From Bacteroidota bacterium (GTDB taxonomy: Bacteria; Bacteroidota; Bacteroidia; Bacteroidales; VadinHA17): a stretch of 24,714 nucleotides of DNA. How positions within the stretch are numbered: the stretch's first letter is position 1; each line of letters starts with the position of its first letter. Position numbers and translations under genes: made by a program. Positions 1 through 7,302 of the stretch are shown piece by piece. The DNA lies in assembly GCA_012838685.1 (NCBI GenBank), contig DUOU01000088.1, positions 1 through 24,714 on the forward strand, in the 5' to 3' direction. The notes beneath the pieces were generated by a model. The model was not told the origin of the DNA and ran no database searches. It saw only the letters and a list, made by a program, of their open reading frames with translations.

Positions 1-208
1 AAACCTCAATCAGTTCTTCAATGTTGTTTCCCGCCAAAAAACCGTTCTTGATGATGGATAGGTTATCGGAAACCGCGGATAACTCCCAGCTTTCACCATA
101 CTTCAGACCGGGATTCCCACTTTTTTTATAAATTGACACTAATGAACTGCCTCCCCAAATCTTTTCTTTCAGCAGGGGCTCGAACTTTAGAGGATATAGA
201 ACAGACAT
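1..208 (-). CDS. manA: Mannose-6-phosphate isomerase, class I (5' part only)
   Basis: The minus strand reads from ATG at 208-206 to the window edge, giving the first 69 codons. The protein starts MSVLYPLKFEPLLKEKIWGG and continues with GESWELSAVSDN and NGFLAGNNIEELIEV. These are the usual N-terminal landmarks of type I phosphomannose isomerase, a zinc enzyme of the cupin fold that interconverts mannose 6-phosphate and fructose 6-phosphate. It links glycolysis to GDP-mannose and capsule or glycan precursor synthesis in the cytoplasm. The metal-binding residues lie further along and are outside the window. It is divergent from udk across a 52-bp gap. The family call rests on motif recognition by eye. 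The gene symbol is the usual one for this family. Confidence 0.85.
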   Translation of the reverse strand, partial: MSVLYPLKFEPLLKEKIWGGSSLVSIYKKSGNPGLKYGESWELSAVSDNLSIIKNGFLAGNNIEELIEV

Positions 209-222
209 TAAGCTATTTTTTC

Positions 223-230
223 TATTTTTG
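223..230 (+). promoter_or_regulatory. Possible -7 promoter element for udk
   Basis: TATTTTTG is an exact match to the Bacteroidota -7 consensus TAnnTTTG and lies 30 bp before the udk ATG. No convincing TTTG-type -33 box is found 19-21 bp upstream, so the call is weak. Confidence 0.35.
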
Positions 231-246
231 AGATATAATTGCTCTA

Positions 247-254
247 CAAAGGTA
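247..254 (-). promoter_or_regulatory. Possible -7 promoter element for manA
   Basis: The plus strand reads CAAAGGTA, which is TACCTTTG on the minus strand, an exact TAnnTTTG match about 40 bp before the manA start. No clear -33 box is visible; it would lie inside the udk coding sequence. Confidence 0.33.
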
Positions 255-260
255 AGATAA

Positions 261-872
261 ATGTTGATAATTGGAATAACAGGAGGAACAGGATCCGGCA
301 AGACTACGGTGGTAAACCAACTTCTCGGGTATTTCAAAAAAGACGAAGTTGTGGTAATTCCCCAGGATGCGTATTACAGGGACAACAGCCAAATTCCACT
401 GGAGGAGAGACAGAAGATAAATTTTGATCATCCCGACTCTCTTGAATTTAGCCTGTTGGTTGACCATCTGAACAGATTGAGGAGGGGGGAGGCCATAGAG
501 ATGCCAATTTACTCATATTTGACCTGTTTGCGGGCGAAAGAGACAGTTACAGTTAAACCCGCGCATGTAGCTATTGTAGAGGGTATTTTAATTTTAGCCG
601 ATCCCACTTTGAGGGAGATGTTCGATATAAAAGTTTTTGTGGATGCAGATGCGGACGACAGATTGGAAAGAGTGATAAAAAGGGATATTGCTGAAAGGGG
701 CAGAGACGTGTTACAGGTGCTGGAGAGGTATCAAGAGACGGTTAAACCGTCTCATTTGCAGTTTATTGAGCCAACAAAAAGATATGCCGATCTGATCATC
801 CCTTTTGGTGGAGAGAACAGAGTGGCAATAGAGGTGCTGATCTCAATAGTTGAAAAACACCTCAGAAAATAA
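261..872 (+). CDS. udk: Uridine kinase
   Basis: 203 residues, the normal length for bacterial uridine/cytidine kinases. It phosphorylates uridine and cytidine to UMP and CMP in cytoplasmic pyrimidine salvage. The Walker A loop GGTGSGKTT is at residues 8-16. The PQDAYY segment carries the expected catalytic Asp36. The C-terminal part has RDIAERGRD, FIEPTKRYADLIIP and GGENRVAIEVL, all typical of the family. The nucleoside-binding motif is unusual: residues 84-91 read YSYLTCLR where human UCK2 has YDFVSHSR, so the uracil-contacting His is Cys89 here. From memory Bacteroidota orthologs share this pattern, so I treat it as a lineage feature, not damage. The ATG is the first in frame and follows AAGGTAAGATAA. 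It is divergent from manA. There is a 181-bp gap to the next gene, which holds no supported feature. Confidence 0.92.
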   Translation: MLIIGITGGTGSGKTTVVNQLLGYFKKDEVVVIPQDAYYRDNSQIPLEERQKINFDHPDSLEFSLLVDHLNRLRRGEAIEMPIYSYLTCLRAKETVTVKPAHVAIVEGILILADPTLREMFDIKVFVDADADDRLERVIKRDIAERGRDVLQVLERYQETVKPSHLQFIEPTKRYADLIIPFGGENRVAIEVLISIVEKHLRK

Positions 873-1053
873 AATCTTTGCGTTGACCAAAAGATTCCCC
901 GAATTCGAATATAAGCTTAAAAAACCCGTAAGCATTAGGATTATAATTACTATTTTCGCGGTATCGGGGGGAATTCCGGGAAGCTATTTTTTGTATACCA
1001 TTGATTTGCCCTATATATTACAACCTATTTAATAAACCTTTGAATTAAATAAA

Positions 1054-2820
1054 ATGGAGATAAAAAGGATATTCGATCTTTTACCTTATTACGAGGAAAA
1101 GTTCAAACCTAAAGATGATGTTCTCGCGGGAAAGGAGAACGGTGAATGGAAAAAGTATAGCATCAAGGAAATTAGGGATATTGTCGATACACTTTCCTAT
1201 GCATTCTTAAAACTGGGTGTCGAAAGAAACGATAATATCGCTACTGTAACAAACAACAGACCAGAGTGGAATTTTATAGATTTCTCGGTTATGCAGATAG
1301 GTGCCGTACATGTACCTATTTATCCAACAATAAGTATTGCCGATTATAGGTTTATATTGAAACATGCCCAAATCAAGTATATGTTTCTGTCGGGTATGGC
1401 CATGTACAAGAAACTTGAGCCCATCATCAAGGAGATGGGGCATCTTAAGGGAGTATATATTTTAAACGATGAAGAGGGGCTGCCCAGGTGGACAGAACTG
1501 CTTGAGCTGGGAAGGGCGAATGTCGATGAAGAAAGGCTCAATAAACTAAAAAATTCAATTACCATTGAAGATCCCGCCACTTTGATATACACTTCGGGAA
1601 CAACGGGTACCCAAAAGGGTGTGTTGTTGTCCCATCAAGGACTGATAGTCAATTTTATAGGAGTATCAACAACACCGGATTTTGGCGAAGAAAGCCGGGC
1701 TTTGAGTCTTTTGCCGCTTTCCCATGTCTATGAGAGGATGCTGAACTATATGTACCTGTATCTGGGAATATCAATTTACTATGCTGAGAGCATCCCGAAA
1801 TTCCAGGCAAATTGTCAGGAGATACGTCCCTATATGATGTGTTGTGTTCCGCGGGTGATAGAGAAGGTTTACAACGGTGTTATGGCCCAAGGGAGGAAAC
1901 TGAAAGGGATAAAACGGGCTCTCTTTTTCTGGGCGTTCAAAATAGCCGAACGTTATGAACTGAACAACGCCAACGGCATTTTTTATCAGTTAAAATGGAA
2001 AATAGCATATACTCTTGTCTTGAGTAAACTTAGAGATGCCCTCGGTGGGGAGTTTAGAATTGTTGTTTCAGGAGGGTCATCTCTTAATCCAAAGCTATGC
2101 AGAATATTCCATGCGGCCAAGATACCGGTTTACGAGGGATATGGTTTAACGGAAACATCCCCGGTTATTACGGTTTCTTCAAGTGAACCCAAAGGATTGA
2201 AGATTGGAACCGTAGGGCCGCCTCTTCCCGGCGTAGAGGTCAAGATAGCCGAAGATGGTGAGGTTCTTTCAAGGGGACCAAACAGAATGATAGGTTATTA
2301 CAGGGATCCGGAATTGACAGCTTCCGTTTTCGATGAAGAGGGGTGGTTCCATACAGGAGATATAGGTGAAATTGATCAGGATGGCCATTTGATAATAACG
2401 GGCAGGAAAAAGGAGACATTTAAGACATCTAGCGGTAAATGGATATCGCCTCAGCCCATTGAAAACAAATTGACAGCCTCATTGTTTATCGATGCCGCTG
2501 TTGTATTGGGGCAGAATCAAAAACTGCCCGGGGCACTGATTGTGCCCGACTTTGAACAACTTAAGCTCTATTGCCAACAAAAGGGAATCAATTATACCAC
2601 TAATGATGAAATGGCGGCGACCAAGTTAATCAGAGACCTGATCAAGAACGAGATAGATTCTGTAAACAAGACACTTGGCCATACCGAGCATATTGGACCG
2701 TTTTGTTTGATAACTGACGAATGGTCAGTAAACGGAGGAGAGTTATCGGCGACACTTAAAGTCAAAAGAAGCGTTATTTCAGAAAAATATGCCGATAAAA
2801 TCGAGGAGATGTTCAGTTAA
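1054..2820 (+). CDS. Long-chain fatty acid--CoA ligase (AMP-forming), intact copy
   Basis: 588 residues, the usual length for bacterial and archaeal long-chain acyl-CoA synthetases of the ANL superfamily. The enzyme adenylates a fatty acid with ATP and transfers it to CoA, for membrane lipid recycling or degradation. The adenylation core carries the P-loop-like motif YTSGTTGTQKG at about residues 178-190, then LLPLSHVYERM, the A5-type motif GYGLTETSP, and the A7/A8 region GWFHTGDIGEIDQDGHLIITGRKKE. The lysine-bearing C-terminal domain is shortened relative to acetyl-CoA synthetase, as expected for this branch. There is no signal peptide. The start ATG follows an AT-rich stretch with no strong Shine-Dalgarno sequence. 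A second paralog at 22441-24084 is interrupted by a stop, so this may be the only functional copy in the window. Chain-length preference cannot be read from the sequence. Confidence 0.92.
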   Translation: MEIKRIFDLLPYYEEKFKPKDDVLAGKENGEWKKYSIKEIRDIVDTLSYAFLKLGVERNDNIATVTNNRPEWNFIDFSVMQIGAVHVPIYPTISIADYRFILKHAQIKYMFLSGMAMYKKLEPIIKEMGHLKGVYILNDEEGLPRWTELLELGRANVDEERLNKLKNSITIEDPATLIYTSGTTGTQKGVLLSHQGLIVNFIGVSTTPDFGEESRALSLLPLSHVYERMLNYMYLYLGISIYYAESIPKFQANCQEIRPYMMCCVPRVIEKVYNGVMAQGRKLKGIKRALFFWAFKIAERYELNNANGIFYQLKWKIAYTLVLSKLRDALGGEFRIVVSGGSSLNPKLCRIFHAAKIPVYEGYGLTETSPVITVSSSEPKGLKIGTVGPPLPGVEVKIAEDGEVLSRGPNRMIGYYRDPELTASVFDEEGWFHTGDIGEIDQDGHLIITGRKKETFKTSSGKWISPQPIENKLTASLFIDAAVVLGQNQKLPGALIVPDFEQLKLYCQQKGINYTTNDEMAATKLIRDLIKNEIDSVNKTLGHTEHIGPFCLITDEWSVNGGELSATLKVKRSVISEKYADKIEEMFS

Positions 2821-2893
2821 ATTTTTTGGGTAGTTTCAAATATGCGCGGGTTGAGTTTGAGGAAACACCGGAGAAAAGTTTTCCAGTGCGCAA

Positions 2894-5026
2894 TTATTGG
2901 GCCAATTTGAAGTCGAGTTGCTTTTTATTGATATCGGCTTTAACCACCTCAATTGATATAGCATCTCCCAGAGTAAAAACCTTTCCGGTAACCCTTCCCT
3001 TGATTCGATGGTTTTCCTCATCGTATTCAAAGTAATCTTCGCCCAACTCCCTGATATGGATCATTCCCTCGCAAAGATTTTCCGTGATCTCCACATATAT
3101 ACCCCATTCCGTGACCCCGGAAATCACCCCTTCAAAGGTTTTTCCCAGATTTTCGCTCATATACTCTACCTGTTTGTATTTTATAGATGCTCTTTCAGCC
3201 TCCATCGCCACCCTTTCCATTTTTGAGGAATGTTCGCACTGCTTCTCATAAAAATCTTTTTTTTCCGGGGTTTTGCCCGCGAGATATGTGGAAAGAAGTC
3301 GGTGTACCATCATATCAGGATATCTTCTTATAGGTGAGGTAAAGTGGGTATAGTGTTTGAAAGCCAATCCATAATGGCCAATATTGTCGGTCGAATAAAC
3401 TGCCTTTGCCATAGCTCTCATCGCAAGGTTTTCGATAATGTTCTGCTCCTTTGTGCCGGCCGATGAGGAGAGTATTTTATTGATTGACTTTGGTAGCGGG
3501 CCGTTTTTACCACTATCGAGTTTATAGCCCAACCTGGCAATAAAAGAGGAGAAACTGTCAATTTTGTCAGGGTCTGGCCTGTCATGTACCCTGTAGACAA
3601 AGGGCGCTTTTTTCATGATTTTTCCTATATATTCAGCTACTCTCCTGTTTGCCAGTAACATGAACTCTTCGATCAGTTCGTTCGCCGTGCCATGTTCGGC
3701 AAATTTTATCCCCAACGGTTTGCCTTTTTCGTCGAGTTCAAACTTTACTTCAACTTTATCGAACGATATGGCGCCGGCAGAAAATCGTTTTTTACGTAAC
3801 TTTTGCGCCAACATGTTCAGCTCCAACATCTCCTCCTTGAGATCTCCGTCTCCTGTGTCGATTACCTGTTGGGCCTCGGCATAGGAAAACCTTTTATCGG
3901 AGTTGATTATAGTTTTTCCGAACCAGTCGCTCAACACATTGGCTTTTTCATCCATTTCAAAAACAGCCGAATAGGTAAGTTTATCCATACCTTGGTTAAG
4001 GGAACAGAGATCGTTGGATAGTTTTTCGGGGAGCATAGGCACAACCCTGTCTACCAGGTAAACGGAAGTAGCTCTCTCTTTGGCCTCCGACTCCAGCAAT
4101 GTTCCCGGCTTGACATAGTGTGTTACATCTGCTATATGGACGCCCACTTCCCAGTTACCGTTCGGCAGTTTTTGAAGAGAAAGCGCATCGTCGAAATCTT
4201 TCGCGTCTGTCGGATCAATGGTAAATGTCGGGACTTTTCTGAAATCCCTTCTTTCCTTGATGTCAGTTTTCGTTATTTTTCCAGTTATTTTCTCCGCCTC
4301 TTTTTCCACCTCTTCCGGAAATTCGTATGGCAACTCAAATTCGGCGAGAATGGCGTGAATCTCTGTCTCGTGCAACCCGGGATATCCCAATACCTTTATA
4401 ATCTCCGCAACCGGGTTTTTTGATTTTGGGTTCCAGTCAACTACTTTGGCCACAGCTTTTTGGCCCTGTTTGGCTCCGTTTAATTTATTGATCGGCACAA
4501 ACAGGTCGAATGGCATATTTTTGTTGTCGGGCACCAAAAAAGCGAAATTTGGAAGGATTTCGATGGTACCAACAAATGTAGTCCTCATCCTTTCCAAAAC
4601 CTCAACTACCTCACCTTCCGGCCGCGTTCCCTTACGTCTGGCAAAAAGCAGAACTTTTACCTTATCGCCGTGCAGCGCCGAACGAAGATACCTTTCCGCT
4701 ATGAATACGTCCTCTTCAATATCCTCTGAAACAACATATCCGTAACCACTTCGTGTCATATCGACAGTTCCCGTTATGTATCCTCTTTTTTCAACGGCTT
4801 TATATTTTCCGGAGCCTACCTCTTTGATCAATCCCGCTTTCGCCATATTTCTCAACACATCGGGAATTAATGCTTTTTCAGATCGTTCCGTAAGATTCAA
4901 TCGTTTGGATATCTGTTTATAGTTGAAACTTTGCTGGGGGTTGTTAGCCAATAGCTTAGCTATTCGTTGTTTGAAATTGCCAAATGACAAGTCTGTTTTT
5001 TTATTTCCCCTCTTTTTTTTGTTCAT
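2894..5026 (-). CDS. rnr: Ribonuclease R (RNase II/R family 3'-5' exoribonuclease)
   Basis: 710 residues, typical for RNase R in Bacteroidota. Domains in order: a basic N-terminus with a winged-helix domain (about 15-80), cold-shock/OB domains (about 80-220), the RNB catalytic domain (about 258-600), and a C-terminal S1 domain (about 628-708, containing GVISGVTEWGIYVEI). The metal-binding signature is DPTDAKDFDD at 271-280; Asp271, Asp277, Asp279 and Asp280 match the spacing of the four catalytic aspartates in E. coli RNase R. HFTSPIRRYPD is also present. The enzyme degrades structured RNA processively, and works in rRNA and tmRNA quality control. It is convergent with the acyl-CoA ligase gene across a 73-bp gap. 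I found no clear promoter in the 239 bp upstream. Confidence 0.95.
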   Translation of the reverse strand: MNKKKRGNKKTDLSFGNFKQRIAKLLANNPQQSFNYKQISKRLNLTERSEKALIPDVLRNMAKAGLIKEVGSGKYKAVEKRGYITGTVDMTRSGYGYVVSEDIEEDVFIAERYLRSALHGDKVKVLLFARRKGTRPEGEVVEVLERMRTTFVGTIEILPNFAFLVPDNKNMPFDLFVPINKLNGAKQGQKAVAKVVDWNPKSKNPVAEIIKVLGYPGLHETEIHAILAEFELPYEFPEEVEKEAEKITGKITKTDIKERRDFRKVPTFTIDPTDAKDFDDALSLQKLPNGNWEVGVHIADVTHYVKPGTLLESEAKERATSVYLVDRVVPMLPEKLSNDLCSLNQGMDKLTYSAVFEMDEKANVLSDWFGKTIINSDKRFSYAEAQQVIDTGDGDLKEEMLELNMLAQKLRKKRFSAGAISFDKVEVKFELDEKGKPLGIKFAEHGTANELIEEFMLLANRRVAEYIGKIMKKAPFVYRVHDRPDPDKIDSFSSFIARLGYKLDSGKNGPLPKSINKILSSSAGTKEQNIIENLAMRAMAKAVYSTDNIGHYGLAFKHYTHFTSPIRRYPDMMVHRLLSTYLAGKTPEKKDFYEKQCEHSSKMERVAMEAERASIKYKQVEYMSENLGKTFEGVISGVTEWGIYVEITENLCEGMIHIRELGEDYFEYDEENHRIKGRVTGKVFTLGDAISIEVVKADINKKQLDFKLAQ

Positions 5027-5187
5027 GCGTTTTTAAGATTTATATTTTTGATATCATGTAACCTCTTTACGCCAATATATAATTTCATAATGGTTATCCT
5101 TTATCTGATTCTTGATTGACGGATAAGATGCCAGTTACATTCGTATTCTTTCAATTTTTGCGAAGATAGTCATTACAAGCCGTAATT

Positions 5188-5219
5188 TTTGTTACGTTTG
5201 TGTTAAATGAACCACTTTG
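5188..5219 (+). promoter_or_regulatory. Bacteroidota-type promoter before the PqqD-like gene
   Basis: A TTTG -33 box at 5188-5191 is separated by 20 bp from CCACTTTG at 5212-5219, which matches TAnnTTTG except at the first position. The predicted transcription start is near 5226, about 40 bp before the proposed TTG start codon. This supports real transcription of the small gene. Confidence 0.5.
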
Positions 5220-5265
5220 CCGGATAAAAAGGATATTGTTTTCAAATTATTAATATTCAAATAAA

Positions 5266-5550
5266 TTGGCACATCTTAACAAAATATTTAAAAAAACAGA
5301 TAATGTCGTTACAAAAGAGGTAGGCGATGAGTGTATTATTGTCCCTATGGCCGATAATGTAGCCGACATGGAGAGTGTTTTCACACTGAACGATACAGGA
5401 GCTTTTTTTTGGGCGCTTATAGACGGGGAGAGAACGGTGAACCAAATTGTTGAAGTTGTTCTGGAGGAATACGATGTGGACAGGGAAACCGTCATCAGGG
5501 ATTTTTCGGCTTTTTTGGCGGAAATGTCCGATTGGATTGAAGAGGTGTAG
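5266..5550 (+). CDS. PqqD family protein (RiPP recognition element-like)
   Basis: 94 residues with the PqqD fold pattern. After a variable N-terminus come TKEVGDECIIVP, VFTLNDTGAFFWALIDGE, TVNQIVEVVLEEYDVDRETV and a final amphipathic segment DFSAFLAEMSDWIEE. PqqD-like domains bind leader peptides and present them to modifying enzymes; here that is inferred from family membership only. The start is uncertain. The only start-like codon that keeps the whole fold is TTG at 5266 (first in-frame stop upstream is TAA at 5251-5253). The first ATG in frame, at codon 28, would delete the first strands. The gene ends in TAG. It is followed by 370 bp of non-coding sequence, then by a kinase-peptidase fusion, an ABC exporter and a nucleotidyltransferase-like gene in the same orientation, which suggests a shared function. 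Confidence 0.8.
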   Translation: MAHLNKIFKKTDNVVTKEVGDECIIVPMADNVADMESVFTLNDTGAFFWALIDGERTVNQIVEVVLEEYDVDRETVIRDFSAFLAEMSDWIEEV

Positions 5551-5552
5551 CC

Positions 5553-5815
5553 CGTTTTCCGGAACCGTAAAGAATCCCGCTTACCATTCTTTGTGTATGA
5601 ATCCCTATTTGGTGACCAGTTGAAGGCTGGCTGGCTCGCACCCCCGTAAGATTGTTCTTACACAATACCGGGACCTGCGGACGCATTGATTGAAAAGTTG
5701 TTATTGGGAACACTATGGTATAAATATTAGACAATGTATATAAGTATTATAAGTCATACACATAAGAGTATTTTTCAGATCATTGGAATTTAATATCGAG
5801 ATTCTCCGGAAAACG
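5553..5815. repeat. Nested inverted repeats in a 370-bp non-coding gap
   Basis: The gap 5551-5920 has no convincing gene; the longest plus-strand reading frame starting with ATG has about 19 codons. It contains a perfect 11-bp inverted repeat, CGTTTTCCGGA at 5553-5563 against TCCGGAAAACG at 5805-5815. Nested inside is a 9-bp pair, TGTGTATGA at 5592-5600 against TCATACACA at 5754-5762, which extends to about 13 bp if one base is bulged. The two pairs share nearly the same centre (about 5680). No flanking target duplication is seen. It could be a structured leader, an independent small RNA, or a decayed miniature transposable element. Confidence 0.45.
5637..5679. other. GC-rich stem-loop inside the pqqD-kinase gap
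   Basis: CGCA at 5637-5640 pairs with TGCG at 5676-5679. C-rich 5641-5645 can pair with GGG at 5670-5672. Within this sits a perfect 6-bp hairpin with a four-base loop, GTAAGATTGTTCTTAC at 5646-5661. The stretch is clearly richer in G+C than the DNA on either side. No known riboswitch consensus was recognised. Confidence 0.4.
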
Positions 5816-5881
5816 TTTTAAAACAGTATTTCGCAGCTTTTTATAATAGATATATTTAAGGGGGCATACTGTATTATTTTT

Positions 5882-5889
5882 TAACTTTG
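5882..5889 (+). promoter_or_regulatory. -7 promoter element for the kinase-peptidase operon
   Basis: TAACTTTG is an exact match to TAnnTTTG, 31 bp before the ATG at 5921. The best -33 candidate is TTTA at 5855-5858 with a rather long 23-bp spacer. The operon may therefore be transcribed separately from the PqqD-like gene. Confidence 0.45.
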
Positions 5890-5920
5890 TGTTCCTGAGT
5901 TACTGTTGTGAAATAAGCAG

Positions 5921-7291
5921 ATGAAAAGATATTCCTTGGAAATTGCCGGTTATACGATTAATCTTGAGACAGCGAAAGATAATATCTCTTTGTGCCCCTC
6001 TCCAAGATTCAGGGGTTTTATTGCCGACAACAAATCAGGGGGTATTGATATAAGGGTACATAAGGGGAAATGTCCCGATATCGAAAATTCGAATATCGTC
6101 TTTTCTGCGCCATATGTTGAAGAGATTAACGGGATCAGATTAAAGGTCAAAACCGAGTTTTGGAAGATTCTCAATAACCCTGGAAACATATTTATAAAAA
6201 CCTGCTTTCCTTTTGAAAACCAGGAGAAATCGGCTGTGCTGACAATTCCGCATAACAGTGATTCCTGGAGTATATGGATAAGTGGAGGCGAAGAGGAAAC
6301 AGATCCCCTGGCCTATCCAATGGACGGACTTCTACTCTATTACCTGACAGTGATAAACGGAGATATGATGATCCATGGATCAGGTATATCACATCACGGT
6401 AAAGGATATATTTTCAGTGGAGTTTCCGGGTCGGGGAAATCGACTATGGCCGGATTATGGAAAGAGGCCGGAGCTAAGGTTGTACATGATGACAGGCTGA
6501 TAATCAGAAAAGTAAGAAAAGAATATTTTATGTATAATACTCCGGTTTACGATGATGAGGCTCCCAAATCCGCTCATCTGGATAAAATATTTTTAATAGC
6601 TCATGGCAACAGAAACAGGGAGATCCAAATAAAAGGGGCAGAAGCGGTTACATCTGTTTTGTCGAATTGTATCCAGCACAACTGGGAAAAGACCCAAATT
6701 GATCGTTCACTTGAGACAGTGCGCTCCCTATGCGACACAGTAGATATTTCCAGATTGGAATTTTTACCGGATACTTCTGTTATATCTTTTATTACGGACA
6801 ATGCCGGTAACCCGGATATCACGGCTAAACAGGGAAATAACAAGAAACAGATTGAAGCGCTTAAAGATTTGGGTGTTGAGATTCTCTCTACAGGAACCTC
6901 CCTTTCGGTTGTTGCGAAGGGTTACAGTATGTATCCCACGTTAAAGCCTGGCAGTAAGATAGTTGTCAATAAAGTTCATAATCCTGTTCCCGGCGACATC
7001 ATAGCTATAGATAAGGAAGGTAAATTAATCGTACACAGGCTTATAAAAATAATTAAAAATAGAAATGGCATAAGTTATATCGCAAGAGGGGACAGTAACA
7101 GGTTTCCCGATCCTCCGGTAGGTATCGAAAAGATTGTCGGCCAAGTGGCTTCCATGCCAAACAGACCTGAAATATTGGAATCAAGATATAGGATAAACAG
7201 ATTTCTCGCCACACTGGCCATGATTCGCGATAAGGTAAAAAAACTGTTTAATCAGGGAAAGCAAACAATAAAGAATCCTACTTTTGGATAA
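5921..7291 (+). CDS. HPr-kinase-like domain fused to a SipW-like S26 peptidase
   Basis: 456 residues in two parts. Residues 1 to about 310 resemble the HprK-related/SerK-like kinases found beside PqqD genes: LAYPMDGLLLYYL, then MMIHGSGISHHGKGYIFSG, a Walker A loop GVSGSGKST at 167-175, and an acidic pair HDD at 189-191. Residues about 325-425 form an S24/S26 peptidase: GYSMYPTLKPG with Ser336, VHRLIKI with His372, and ARGDSN with Asp391. The Ser-His and His-Asp spacings (36 and 19) resemble those of SipW-type signal peptidases (40 and 19), which use Ser-His-Asp where others use Ser-Lys. No membrane segment is visible beside the peptidase domain, unusual for a signal peptidase, so it may act on a cytoplasmic peptide. 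The start ATG has a good -7 element upstream; the ABC exporter gene follows after 11 bp. Substrates are unknown; phosphorylation and leader cleavage of a peptide are inferences. Confidence 0.8.
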   Translation: MKRYSLEIAGYTINLETAKDNISLCPSPRFRGFIADNKSGGIDIRVHKGKCPDIENSNIVFSAPYVEEINGIRLKVKTEFWKILNNPGNIFIKTCFPFENQEKSAVLTIPHNSDSWSIWISGGEEETDPLAYPMDGLLLYYLTVINGDMMIHGSGISHHGKGYIFSGVSGSGKSTMAGLWKEAGAKVVHDDRLIIRKVRKEYFMYNTPVYDDEAPKSAHLDKIFLIAHGNRNREIQIKGAEAVTSVLSNCIQHNWEKTQIDRSLETVRSLCDTVDISRLEFLPDTSVISFITDNAGNPDITAKQGNNKKQIEALKDLGVEILSTGTSLSVVAKGYSMYPTLKPGSKIVVNKVHNPVPGDIIAIDKEGKLIVHRLIKIIKNRNGISYIARGDSNRFPDPPVGIEKIVGQVASMPNRPEILESRYRINRFLATLAMIRDKVKKLFNQGKQTIKNPTFG

Positions 7292-7302
7292 AATCTCCGG
7301 GG

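Noticed and set aside
895..982. Inverted repeat TTCCCCGAATTC / GAATTCCGGGAA downstream of udk
   Set aside because: One mismatch, a 64-base loop and no T-run; the match is largely due to two GAATTC palindromes, so neither a terminator nor a mobile-element end is supported.
850..1032. A 60-codon frame after udk with a hydrophobic middle
   Set aside because: It starts at a TTG inside udk, has no recognisable family and no ribosome-binding site; the stretch is better treated as non-coding.
2821..2893. Bidirectional terminator between the acyl-CoA ligase gene and rnr
   Set aside because: Only GAAAAGTTTTC-type short palindromes without a proper loop are present; no stable stem with a T-run was found.
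5630..5685. Resemblance to the 3' end of a cobalamin riboswitch (GACCTGC)
   Set aside because: The B12 box GCCACTG and the rest of the conserved core are missing, and the downstream genes have no link to cobalamin.
5495..5734. A 79-codon minus-strand frame across the pqqD 3' end and the gap
   Set aside because: Composition is irregular, no domain is recognisable and part of it is the shadow of the PqqD-like gene.
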